A stretch of 64,000 nt of DNA from Galeopsis tetrahit (taxonomy: Eukaryota; Streptophyta; Magnoliopsida; Lamiales; Lamiaceae), in NCBI GenBank assembly GCA_963675135.1, contig OY776121.1, forward strand, positions 68,340,265 through 68,404,264, read 5' to 3'. This document shows positions 33,097 to 42,376 of the stretch, one piece after another; positions within the stretch are counted from its first letter, which is position 1, and every line of letters starts with the position of its first letter. A program made the translations under genes and the position numbers. Under the pieces are notes generated by a model. That model searched no databases, had not been told where the DNA came from, and was given only the letters and a program-made list of their open reading frames with translations.

Positions 33097-33520
33097 GTCG
33101 AACGCGGGATATTAAATGTAGTAATTCAAATCGTAATATGTAGTAACACACATTATTTTATGTAGTAATAACACAAACTATTTTATATAATAATACAAAT
33201 TATTTTATTTAGTAACCCGTTTTTTTCTAGTGTTTTTGTTAATATAGTAACTCACATTATAATATGTAGTAACATATACTATCGCATGTAGTAAACACAA
33301 TAACCATGTTGTAATGCAAATCATTTGATAAAGTTACATATAGTAACAAACGCATATTCAATGTAGTAATTCAAACTAAAGTATGTAGTAACATATAATT
33401 TTTTATATAGTAATACTGATTCTTTTATGTAGTATTTTTTTCTAGAATTTTTATTGATTAAGTAACTCACATTATAACATATAGTAACATATATTATTGC
33501 ATGTAGTAATATAAAATAAC
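33097..33520. repeat. Degenerate tandem array built on ATGTAGTAA
   Basis: About 15 variants of TATGTAGTAAC/ATGTAGTAAT spaced about 20-25 bp. Larger blocks repeat too: TAGTAACTCACATTATAA near 33,247 recurs as AGTAACTCACATTATAAC near 33,461, each preceded by a TTTTTTTCTAG run, giving a higher-order period of about 215 bp. Confidence 0.75.
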
Positions 33521-34038
33521 CTCGATCCATAATAATAATTAAAAAATATTTAAAGAAATAGAAAATATTTAAAGATTAAGGCCGTCGTAAATTGCAGCGT
33601 TCAACCGCGGCTTCGGGGTGACCGAAAACTGCTCGGAGAAGACGACTAAGACCATGTTTATCGGGCAATTCACGCCCAGGTCATACATATGCGGACAAAA
33701 AAAAATGAAAATGATTTTAATTGGGATGACCTTGGTGGACGGACAATCATGGATAACCAAGCATTGTGGGCTCCAATGTGGGCCCCATGGAGGTAATTTT
33801 TTATCCCAAAACAATCCAAACATGCCACTTGTCAAAATTTTACTCGTCGGTTATATTCTATTTAGATAATTTCTGATTTTCACTTATCTACTTAATTAAA
33901 AAAAAAAAAAAAACTAAAATTCATAAAATTAAATTCTCTATAAATAGAGACCAATCTTGATATATTTTGGATCACAATTTCATACACTCCCTTTTCTCTT
34001 CTAAATTGTTTTAATTATCTTTTTTCTCTTCTAAATTG

Positions 34039-34152
34039 TTTTTTTTTTTTTAATTACATTAAATACCCATCCATTTTCCCCTCCCCATGACTCGAACCCA
34101 GGATCTAAAGCCTAGGTAGTGGTACTCTAACCACTTGAGCTATCCAACTTCG
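34039..34152 (-). mobile_element. tRNA-derived SINE, full length
   Basis: The minus strand begins CGAAGTTGGATAGC. A box TAGCTCAAGTGG at 34,131-34,142 and B box GGTTCGAGTC at 34,089-34,098 are the internal RNA polymerase III promoter; the tail is a poly(A) run. Flanking direct repeats TCTCTTCTAAATTGTTTT (about 34,025 and 34,153) are the target-site duplication. Mobilised in trans by a LINE reverse transcriptase. It is not a tRNA gene: no acceptor stem closes. Confidence 0.85.
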
Positions 34153-34254
34153 TCTCTTCTAAATTGTTTTAATTATCTTTTTTCTCTTCTAATGGATCCA
34201 AATGATCCCAATTATCATCATGACTTTCAAAACAAGTCAAGTTCACAAAATTTT

Positions 34255-34500
34255 CAATCGTGAAACACTAACAGGGCAACGTGAAACGGTTACAGGGCAA
34301 CGTGAAACGTTAACAGGACAATGTGAAACGGTAACAAGCTTAAGTGAAACGGTAACAGGGCAATGTGAAACGGTAACAAGCTTAAGTGAAACGGTAACAA
34401 GCTTAAGTGGTTACAAGTTTACGTGAAACGGTAACAAGCTTAAGTGAAACAGTAACAAGCTTAAGTGAAACTGTTACATGTTTACGTGAAACGCTAACAT
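34255..34500 (+). repeat. 21-bp minisatellite
   Basis: About eleven units of GTGAAACGGTAACAAGCTTAA and the variant ending CAGGGCAAC. Period 21 keeps a frame open with a seven-residue repeat ETVTSLS / ETVTGQC. It sits at the 3' end of the short Harbinger ORF. Confidence 0.88.
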
Positions 34501-34880
34501 GAATTAGGTATTTATTTGTAGTTCGATTTATTTATTTTCAGTTGTATTTCAATTTTTGTAATGGAAATTTTATTATTGAATGTTGTAACTTTTTTTAAGT
34601 CTATGGTAATTTTTTATTATAGTGATGAATTTTTTAATATTAAATAATGGTATATATTTTTTAAATATTGTGAAAATATTATAAAGAATTAATAATAGAT
34701 ATAATTATTATATTATAAAAGAAATAATTTATTAAATGTTGGTTGTGGTTGTGGGTGGTTATGGATAAAGTGTGAAAAAAGATAAATTTGAGTTGTGGTG
34801 TAAAATGGGTAGGTGGAGGAGTGAGAAATGAATTTTATATTTGATGACCCGGTCATGACCGGGCATGGATAAACATGGTC

Positions 34881-35201
34881 TAAGTACAATTTCTACTGGT
34901 GGGTATTTATAAAAAATATTTCTATTAGTGGATGTATTTATAAAAAACATGGGTGTGAATTGAACTGTCAGTGTATGTATTTATAAAAAATGTGGGTTGA
35001 ACTATCACGGGATGTATTTATAAAGAAGGTGAGTGTGAATGACTAAAATGCATATATGCAATATTTTACAAAAGACTAGCCCTTAAAACATAAAAAAATT
35101 ATTTTATAATCACTCAAACCTAAATAAATAAATAAATCATCTATATTTGGCTTAAACCTTTAATTTCATTATGGACCAACCATTCCCTTGTTTTTTTCCC
35201 T
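34881..35201. other. AT-rich intergenic sequence
   Basis: Contains three diverged copies of a GGTATTTATAAAAAA-type word near 34,900-35,030 and nothing gene-like. Confidence 0.5.
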
Positions 35202-35727
35202 TTTTTCCCTCGGTAATGATATGCATCCTGGATATCCAGAATCTGGATTTTAATTTAATTAATTATTTATTAATTGCGATATTACTATTTTACCCTCACT
35301 TAGTCATAATACTAATAAATTAATTAAAATAGCATGCGTCAGAATTATTGCAATTAAATATTGGGACTGCATTTAATGCATTGTGATGATTAAATTGTTT
35401 TGACGGCACATTTAATGCATTGTGATGATTAATTCTTCTCCCACACTCTTTCTCTTTCTCTTTCTCCCACCATTAAAGTCATTGACATTTAACTTAAGTT
35501 TCCACCATTATCACCATTTCATCTGTTAAACAAACAAAAAAAAAAGTTTCCGCCATTATCAACCCTACCTCCATCAACACACGAAATCTGAACAATTTTT
35601 TGCTCTAGAGATGTTCTTCTTCACAATCACATGTTTTTAATTACAGATTTAATTTTGACCGTAAATTATATCATTATTTATTTATTCTTAAATCTGACTG
35701 GAGTTTTAAAGAAAAATAAACACTCAT

Positions 35728-35958
35728 CTACGCCGTCGGCACCGCCACTCTTTGCCCCAACCTCGCCGCCCTCAAAAGCCGACCGAAGTCATTTCTCCGG
35801 CAGTCCACCACCGCCAGATCCACCCCTTCCAGACCTTCCATGGCTTCCTCCGACCGCCCCACGATGACGTCAGTCGGGTGCCCGCCGGACTTCCTCATCG
35901 CCGCCACGTACTCTGTCCTGGACTCCTCGTCGGGGACTATGCAAATGTGCCGTCCGCC
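35728..35958 (-). pseudogene. Captured fragment of a DUF1442-family gene
   Basis: The minus strand reads 76 open codons and then TAG. GGRHICIVPDEESRTEYV, DVIVGRSEEAMEGLEGVD and VVDCRRNDFGRLLRAARLG are typical of the plant DUF1442 (SAM-methyltransferase-like fold, At1g62840-type) family as I recall it. There is no start codon of its own, and the family's N-terminal helix and C-terminal part are absent. The block is GC-rich in AT-rich surroundings and lies near the left end of the MULE, as expected for transduplicated host sequence. Confidence 0.75.
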
Positions 35959-36519
35959 GAATAATTGGAATGTTAAAACTTAATTTTTAATTAATTTAAT
36001 TTTTGAAATGTTAAAACTTAAAAATTTGTCATTGAGAATATGAAGGGACGTGAATCTAATATATATAATTTTAATTGATTTAAGATTTTTTTAAACATTT
36101 CGATAATTTAGATTATATTTTTTTTTAATAAAAATGCAGTGTGGATAATTGGATATTAATATCATAATCTTAATTATTATTAATATCATAATCTTAATTA
36201 ATATTATAATCTTAATTATATTTTTTTTAATTTTTATTTTACGTGAGAACGAATTTAAAGAAAAAAAGATATTTATATATATCAAAATATATAATTATTA
36301 TTAATATCATAATCTTAATTATTATTACAAGTAAGATTATTTAAAGTGTGGATCAATTCGATTTAAATTTAAAAAAATATATATTTGTATATATCTAAAT
36401 AATAATTATTATTGCCATAATCTTAATGATTATCAATGAATCAATTCAAATTAAAAAATTTAAATGGTTAATAATATTTATTAAAATTAAAATTATGAAA
36501 TAAGAAAAAAGTCTAACCC

Positions 36520-37025
36520 TGGACAGTAAACACTATATGCTGAGAAACGAGTAGTCTAAGATAAGTCTACCATATTGAATATAAATTCATAATACATATT
36601 TGAAATTTATTTATTAATGAAGTCTAAGTATACACGTTGAAAGGAATAGTCGGACACTTTACCCTGAACCCTTTACCCTAAATCGTAAACAATATATGCT
36701 GAGAAACGAGTAGTCGGAGATAAGTGTACTATATTAAATATAAATTCATAATACAAATTTGAAATTTATTTATTAATGAAGTCTAAGTATACACGTTGAA
36801 ATGAGTAGTCGGACCCTTTACCCTAAATCCTGAACCGTAAACACTATATGCTGAAAAACGAGTAATCGGAGATAACTGTACCATATTGAATAAAAATTCA
36901 TACTAATACACATTTGAAATTTATTTATTAATGAACCCTATATGTACACGTTGAAAGGAGTAGTCGAACCCTTTACCCTGAACCCTAAACCCTAAACTCT
37001 ATACCCTGTACCCTAAACCCTGAAT
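36520..37025. repeat. 150-160-bp tandem repeat with telomere-like heptamers
   Basis: GTAAACACTATATGCTGAGA recurs at about 36,526, 36,685 and 36,837 (variants), each unit also holding ATTTGAAATTTATTTATTAA and TACACGTTGAAA. The unit junctions and the right end carry CCCTGAACCCTAAACCCTAA-type runs (36,968-37,020), degenerate plant telomere motif CCCTAAA. Confidence 0.85.
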
Positions 37026-37539
37026 CATCTACTTCATCAATGGAAATTATTTAAAATAAATTAAATAATTCGAATAAATAATTTAAATTTTCTAAAAAGT
37101 TAACTTTAATAATTTATGAGAATAATAATTTTTACATGAGTTATTATTAGGTGTCAATGACTCAATGTTACATAATATATATTTTTAAAAAAAATTTAGA
37201 TTATCCCTATTTTATATCACAAATCTTATCTCTTTCATGTAAATAGGATTCACAAAAATTAAAAAATATTGTATTCCTAAAAAAATTAATCAATCTATAT
37301 TTAGTAAATAAAATAATCTTTAGATCTAAATACAAGATTTTAAAAATAAACAAGTTTAATTATCTTGAAAATAATAATATATGATTTATAAAAGAACCTT
37401 TTCAACAATGTATGAAATAAATCATTTTTTCATACATTAAATAATTTTATTTTATAAAAAAATATTGTTTAATACTCCAATGCATAATTTTTAAACTTAT
37501 TCATTTAAAAACTATATATTACATCATTGAAAATTAATT

Positions 37540-37690
37540 TAATCAACACATTGAAAATTAATTTAATCATTTCTAAGTATAAGTGTACACTGTTGAAAAT
37601 TAATCTAATCAATACATTGAAAATTAATTTAATCTTCCCTAAGTATAAGTGTACATCATATGAAATTAATTTTATCATACATTAAATGAT
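37540..37690. repeat. Short tandem array of TTGAAAATTAATTTAATC
   Basis: The 18-bp word appears four times, with the linker CTAAGTATAAGTGTACA repeated twice; the larger unit is about 80 bp. AT-rich, non-coding. Confidence 0.75.
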
Positions 37691-37732
37691 TAAATTAATT
37701 TTCTATAACAACGATATTTTGTATTTGTAACC

Positions 37733-38035
37733 GTGATACCGCGCCTACGAGAGACGAAGGACTCGTAAAAGTGATACCGCGTATACGAGAATCAAAGTGC
37801 TCGTAAAAGTGATATCTCATATACAAAAGTCGAAATTGTCATAATAGTGATACTTCGTATACGAGAATCATATTATTCTTAATAGTGATTCTTTGTATCT
37901 GTAACAATGATATCTTGCATACGAGAGTCGGGTACTCATAATAGTGATAACTCGTATACAAGTGTCGGAGTACTCATAACAGTGATACTTCGTCTGCGAG
38001 TGATATCTCATGTACAAGAGTGAGCGTACTCCTAA
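37733..38035. repeat. 38-bp palindromic minisatellite
   Basis: GTGATACC/GTGATATC unit starts at 37,733, 37,771, 37,809, 37,847, 37,885, 37,907 (shortened unit), 37,944, 37,982 and 37,999. Most steps are exactly 38 bp. Each unit carries CGTATACGAG, close to a perfect palindrome, followed by an ACTCGTAA/ACTCATAA word, so both strands can fold. Confidence 0.88.
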
Positions 38036-38239
38036 TATTTTATTTTTTTACTTTAATTTTATAATATTTTAATTTATAATTATTTTTTTAGCCCAATAAA
38101 AAAATAAAAATAAATGAAAATCATGAAGTGAATGCCAACTCTCTCGAGAAATATAATCATATACCCAAGTTAAAATTTAAAATTAATTATAAATTAAAAT
38201 ATTATAAAATTAAATTAAAGTAATGAATTGAATTGAATG

Positions 38240-38760
38240 TCAGAATTTCCTCAGACTATATTTATCAATGACCTTTCCACAACCCAACCTTCTAATAAAT
38301 AAATAATTTCTCTCTCCTCCACATACACACCCTTTTACTTTTCTTTTTTTCATACTTTATCAACAACCCACCCCAATCTTCAAATATATTATTTTTTAAT
38401 TATATATTATCTATAATCAATTCTTATTATATTTAAAAGAAGTAAGAAATTTATTAAATATTTTGTGATTAATAATTTATAAATGATAATAAAAAGACAT
38501 TTTATCATACAATTAAAATAAACTACAATCTCAATAATAAAATTAAATTACAAGAGTTGAAAATTGTGATCCAAAACTTATCAATATGAAATTGTGATCC
38601 AAAACCTATCAATATTGGTCTCTATTTATAGACAAAATTATTTTATGAATTTTGATATAATTTATATATATATTTTTTTATTAATAATATTATCAAATTA
38701 AAATTATAAAATTTATCCAAAATAATTTTAAACAACCAATTGTATTTTAACACATGGCAT
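38240..38760 (-). mobile_element. Fragment related to the Harbinger element at 33,650
   Basis: The minus strand carries the same promoter stretch as 33,920-33,985: AAATTCATAAAAT, CTATAAATAGAGACCAAT, TTGGATCACAATTTCAT (the last word duplicated here). Its left end GACTATATTTATCAATG (about 38,254) resembles the GACCATGTTTATC terminus. The right end is uncertain. Confidence 0.45.
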
Positions 38761-39649
38761 TAAGTGGTTGGATAATTTGGAGGAAGCCTTGGAGGCTCAA
38801 GATGACCTGGTCACGCAAACTTTTTTCATTCAGATTTTTTTTAATTTTTTTTTTTTGGTTTTTTAGTTGGCAGAGGGGTGTACGCCCTTCATCTATGGGA
38901 AAACTTTTCTTCTTCACAAACACAATTGTCAATGGAGAATTTTAATTAGTAATACTTAACAGTATACTTGAGTCTTCATAAAAAAAATTAAATTACAAGC
39001 AGAACTCCCCTAAGAAAACATTGAAGAACTCAGAGGCAGTGAAATGATTTTTTCCGGCCAACCTCTCCGGCAACAAGATGACAAGAAAGGTCGTTCTTCA
39101 TCGGTCGAGCTCGTCCACGACTTCTACCTTTTTATCAGAGTTGTTCTACTCCGTGTTCACAACATTTTTTTCGATAATTTTTGTCTGACCATTTTTTCAG
39201 ATTGATTTAAACTTTTCCGGTCGTCTTCTCCGAGGACATGTGGAGCACAATCACTCCAACTATCGTATATACTTACTCGTACGCCTTTGAAGACGACGTA
39301 AAATTTTTCAACCTTTTTTTCGTTAGACATTCTGACGAAGAAGGCGAAGTTTTTATTTTTTTTTCGGCACAAAAATGAAGATGGAGTTCTTAGGAAAGAA
39401 GAAAGAGAAAGAAGAATGAAGATAGAGATGGAGTGTAATTAAATACAACTTTTGAAATGAGTTGGTGTATAATTATTACTGCCTTGAAAACACAAAAAGA
39501 GAGAGAGAATAAAGACAGATTTTATTATTTAATTCAAATTACACTTAAGGGTATATTCGTCATTTCAATACAACTTAAAACATAAAATTACTAAAATGCC
39601 CTTTTCTGAATATCCAAATTTTGGATGTTTAGCACCACCCTTTTTCCCT

Positions 39650-39999
39650 TTGCATACGTTAGGATAAAAATAGCATAAGTTTTTTTTTTTTTTTGCATTA
39701 ATTAGCATAAGTTATCACAAGTCGCATCTGTATGACTGTATCCGTGGAATAAGGACAGTGCTAGCTAGGTCCACAAATAGTCTACATCTATTTATTAAGG
39801 CTAGCTTGTATTTTAGGCCATTATTTTGCAATTTGTTCTATTTCAACTTATAAAATAATGGAACTAAATTGGCACATCAATTTTTTTGGGATCAAAATAA
39901 AAATTAATTGTAAGAAAATGAGATTAAATTAATACATAACTTTTTTAGAACCATTTCAGAAAAGATCGAAAGTTAAGAAACTAAATTGACTTATATCCC
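39650..39999. other. AT-rich intergenic sequence before the LINE
   Basis: No gene or repeat structure seen apart from poly(T) runs. The LINE 5' end is placed near 40,000 only because RT-like sequence begins there. Confidence 0.4.
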
Positions 40000-40019
40000 A
40001 TATTGCACCCTTTGAAAAA

Positions 40020-40487
40020 TGGTTTCTTTCAACCCGTGATGGGGTGTTTGACTCTTATTTCAAAGATTTATTCATGGCTAATCCAAATTCTGACATGGAG
40101 GTTGCGCTTGCTGCAGTTGATCCCCTGGTGATGAACGAGATGCAAGCGGTGGTGACAAAACCCTTTACTAAGGATGAAATCGTCCAGGCCTTGACTCTGA
40201 TGCATCCGACCAAAGCCCCAGGGCTAGACGGTATGCCTGTGATCTTCTTTCAAAAAATTCTGGTCTGTTATCGAGTCGGATGTGGTTAGAGTCGTTCTTG
40301 ATGTCCTTAATAACCGTGTGTCTCCTGAATCCATTAATCATACTTTTATTGTGCTCATCCCAAAAAAGAAAGAACCTGAAATTGTGCAAGAGTTCAGACC
40401 CATTAGCCTCTGCAATGTAGTGTTTAAGATCATTACCAAAACAATTGCAAATAGACTTAAGATAATTCTCCCTGAATTAATCCATGA
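40020..40487 (+). pseudogene. LINE reverse transcriptase, N-terminal part
   Basis: Begins with RT-upstream sequence (DSYFKDLFMANP) and has KAPGLDGMP, then a one-base insertion in an A run near 40,250 (FFQK|FWSVIESDV) shifts frame. The new frame reads HTFIVLIPKKK, FRPISLCNVVFKIITKTIANRLK and LIHES, where element B cuts it. With one target duplication copy, HES joins QSAFVPGRLI at 54,454 in frame. Confidence 0.85.
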
Positions 40488-40492
40488 GTCCC

Positions 40493-42139
40493 TGTTGGTC
40501 CCAAAGTTGAGTTAAGATTGAGTAAGCTAGTAAAAGTCTAGAGGGGAGGGGTGAATAGACATTTAAAAAATCTTTCAAAATATCAGAATATGCAATGCGG
40601 AATTTTAGTCTTCTTATGTACTGTACTGTGCTTACTTAGCTCAGATCAGTACTTTCAGAACTATATGGGCCTTACTAGTTTATACTCAACATTTCTTTAG
40701 ATCTTTATCTTAGACAATTTTACTGTTCTTGTTTAAACAAATATAAACACAAAAGTAAAGAACACAGAATTTTATAGTGGTTCGACAAATGTCTACATCC
40801 ACTCTCACAACTCCAGTTGTGAAGTTTTATTAACTCTTCCTTCTTGAGTTTCTTGTGGCTTAAAGTCCCAAGATTAAGACTTTGATCTTTTCGATTATAC
40901 CTCCAGGTATATCTTCGATCTACTAGTAATTCTACAAGTAACTAGCACACTTGTTTTACAAAATACAAACTTAAACTTGAAAAGTAAAACTTCTCTGTGT
41001 TAGCCTTTGAATCTTCTCTTCAAATCTGTGGCTTCTCTTCTTCTTTAATCTCCTTCAACTCTGTGAGTTCTTCTTGTGCTCTGTAGACTTAGCTTGCTTT
41101 AAGATCAGTAAAATGTTCAGTAGTAGCAGCCTTTCAGTAGTAGGAGATCACACAGTATTTATAGAACTTAGTATGACAGTTAGCAGTTTGTGAACTAACT
41201 CTAAAACTGTTTTTGTAACTTCTTCTTGTAACCGACTTTGTAACTTCCTTCAACTTCCAAGTCAGCATATCTTCAATATATCTTCAGTTACACTTTACAT
41301 AAGCTTTCCAAACTTATTCTTCAATTTCAACAAATCAGCACAGTAACTTACTGTTCTGATTTTTACTCTTCGGATTTTTACTCTGCTGAGTTAGTCAGCA
41401 CAGTAACTTAAAACTGTTCAAAAACTTCTCCAGATTTCTTCTAAGCTTATCTTCAATTCTTCTTGAAGTCTTCTTATTCTGAAGTAGTCCTCTGAGTCTT
41501 CATTAGTATTCTGATCTTCTTCTAATCTAGTTCTAATCTACTGTTCTAAACTATTACAATGCTGATTACAATAAAATACAACATTACAAATATAAAACCT
41601 ATCTATACATCAACTGAACTATATACAAATGAGTATTTCTAAGTCCTATACTATAAGCTATCTATACAATACAAAACATCAGCTTAGTCCCTAACAGTTC
41701 ATATATTAGATCAGTAAACACCTAAGATCAGTAACTTATATATATAATCAGTAAGCATATAAGATCAGTAAGTATATAAGATCAGTAAGTATATAAGATC
41801 AGTAACTCAGATTCAAATATCTCATATAAGATCACTAAAATTATTCTCAGTTTCCACACTAAGATCAGTAAACTTATTCTCAGTTTCCATACTAAGATCA
41901 GTAATCTTATTTCAAATGACTCAGGTAAGATCAGTAATCTTACTCTTAATATTACTAAATAAGATCAGTAAACTTATTTCAGATATCATTAAGATCAGTA
42001 ATCTCAATTTAAGTTTCTCATCAAATGACTTAGTTAAGATGACTTAGAACCACATATATCATTAACTTTAAGTTGCTTTTGGCCATCAAAACATACAATC
42101 ATCAATTAGAACATTGTTTCAAGGATTCATATCCCAACA
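40493..42139 (-). repeat. 3' LTR of element B (1,647 bp)
   Basis: TG..CA ends, same sequence as 52,791-54,448 except for a missing 11-bp tandem copy (TCAACTAACTC) and about ten base changes. Includes the GATCAGTAA cluster and the TATA box. Confidence 0.95.
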
Positions 42140-42153
42140 ATTTCCCCCTTTTT
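42140..42153 (-). other. Polypurine tract of element B
   Basis: The minus strand reads AAAAAGGGGGAAAT directly before the 3' LTR, the primer for plus-strand DNA synthesis. Confidence 0.85.
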
Positions 42154-42376
42154 GATGAAGCCAAAACTACTTAAATGTTAATAAATCAGTAGTTAAGTAT
42201 GTAGTCAATCATAACAGTTCATCAATTCAGAAATCATATCATATTCACAATCAGATCAGGTATTTCACATATTACACATACTAACAAAATATGCAAAAAA
42301 AAACAAAATATAGAAATAAAGATTAAGGTTAGAAATGTTATGTTATGAGCTTGTCCTTCATCTTCATTCTGTATCT

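Larger units (their letters stand above)
33650..34880 (+). mobile_element. PIF/Harbinger-type element with promoter, short ORF and 21-bp repeats
   Basis: 1,231 bp flanked by TAA. GACCATGTTTATCGGGC at the left is inverted at the right (GGATAAACATGGTC). Inside on the plus strand: a TATA box CTATAAATAG at 33,938-33,947, a short ORF at 34,192-34,263 beginning MDPNDPNYHHDFQ (a start style I associate with the MYB-like second ORF of plant Harbingers, tentative), then a 21-bp repeat array. A SINE is inserted in its leader. Confidence 0.75.
35211..39640. mobile_element. MULE-like element (Pack-MULE type), 4.43 kb
   Basis: Flanked by the 9-bp direct duplication TTTTTCCCT (35,202-35,210 and 39,641-39,649), the Mutator hallmark. 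The ends are inverted: GGTAATGATATGCATCC then GGATATCCAGAA at the left, and the complement of the right end reads GGTGGTGCTAAACATCC then GGATATTCAGAA. No MuDR-type transposase is visible. Cargo: a host gene fragment (35,728-35,958), telomere-like repeats, two further tandem arrays and a Harbinger-derived piece. The TIR match is imperfect, so the element is not recent. Confidence 0.7.

Noticed and set aside
34089..34142. A tRNA gene (A and B boxes present)
   Set aside because: No acceptor stem or anticodon arm can be closed, and a poly(A) tail and target duplication show it is a SINE.
35740..35964. Plus-strand proline-rich frames at the DUF1442 block
   Set aside because: The minus strand reads a recognisable protein family; the plus frames are its shadow.
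33097..38035. CRISPR-like regular repeats
   Set aside because: Repeat units are contiguous minisatellites without unique spacers, in a plant nuclear context.
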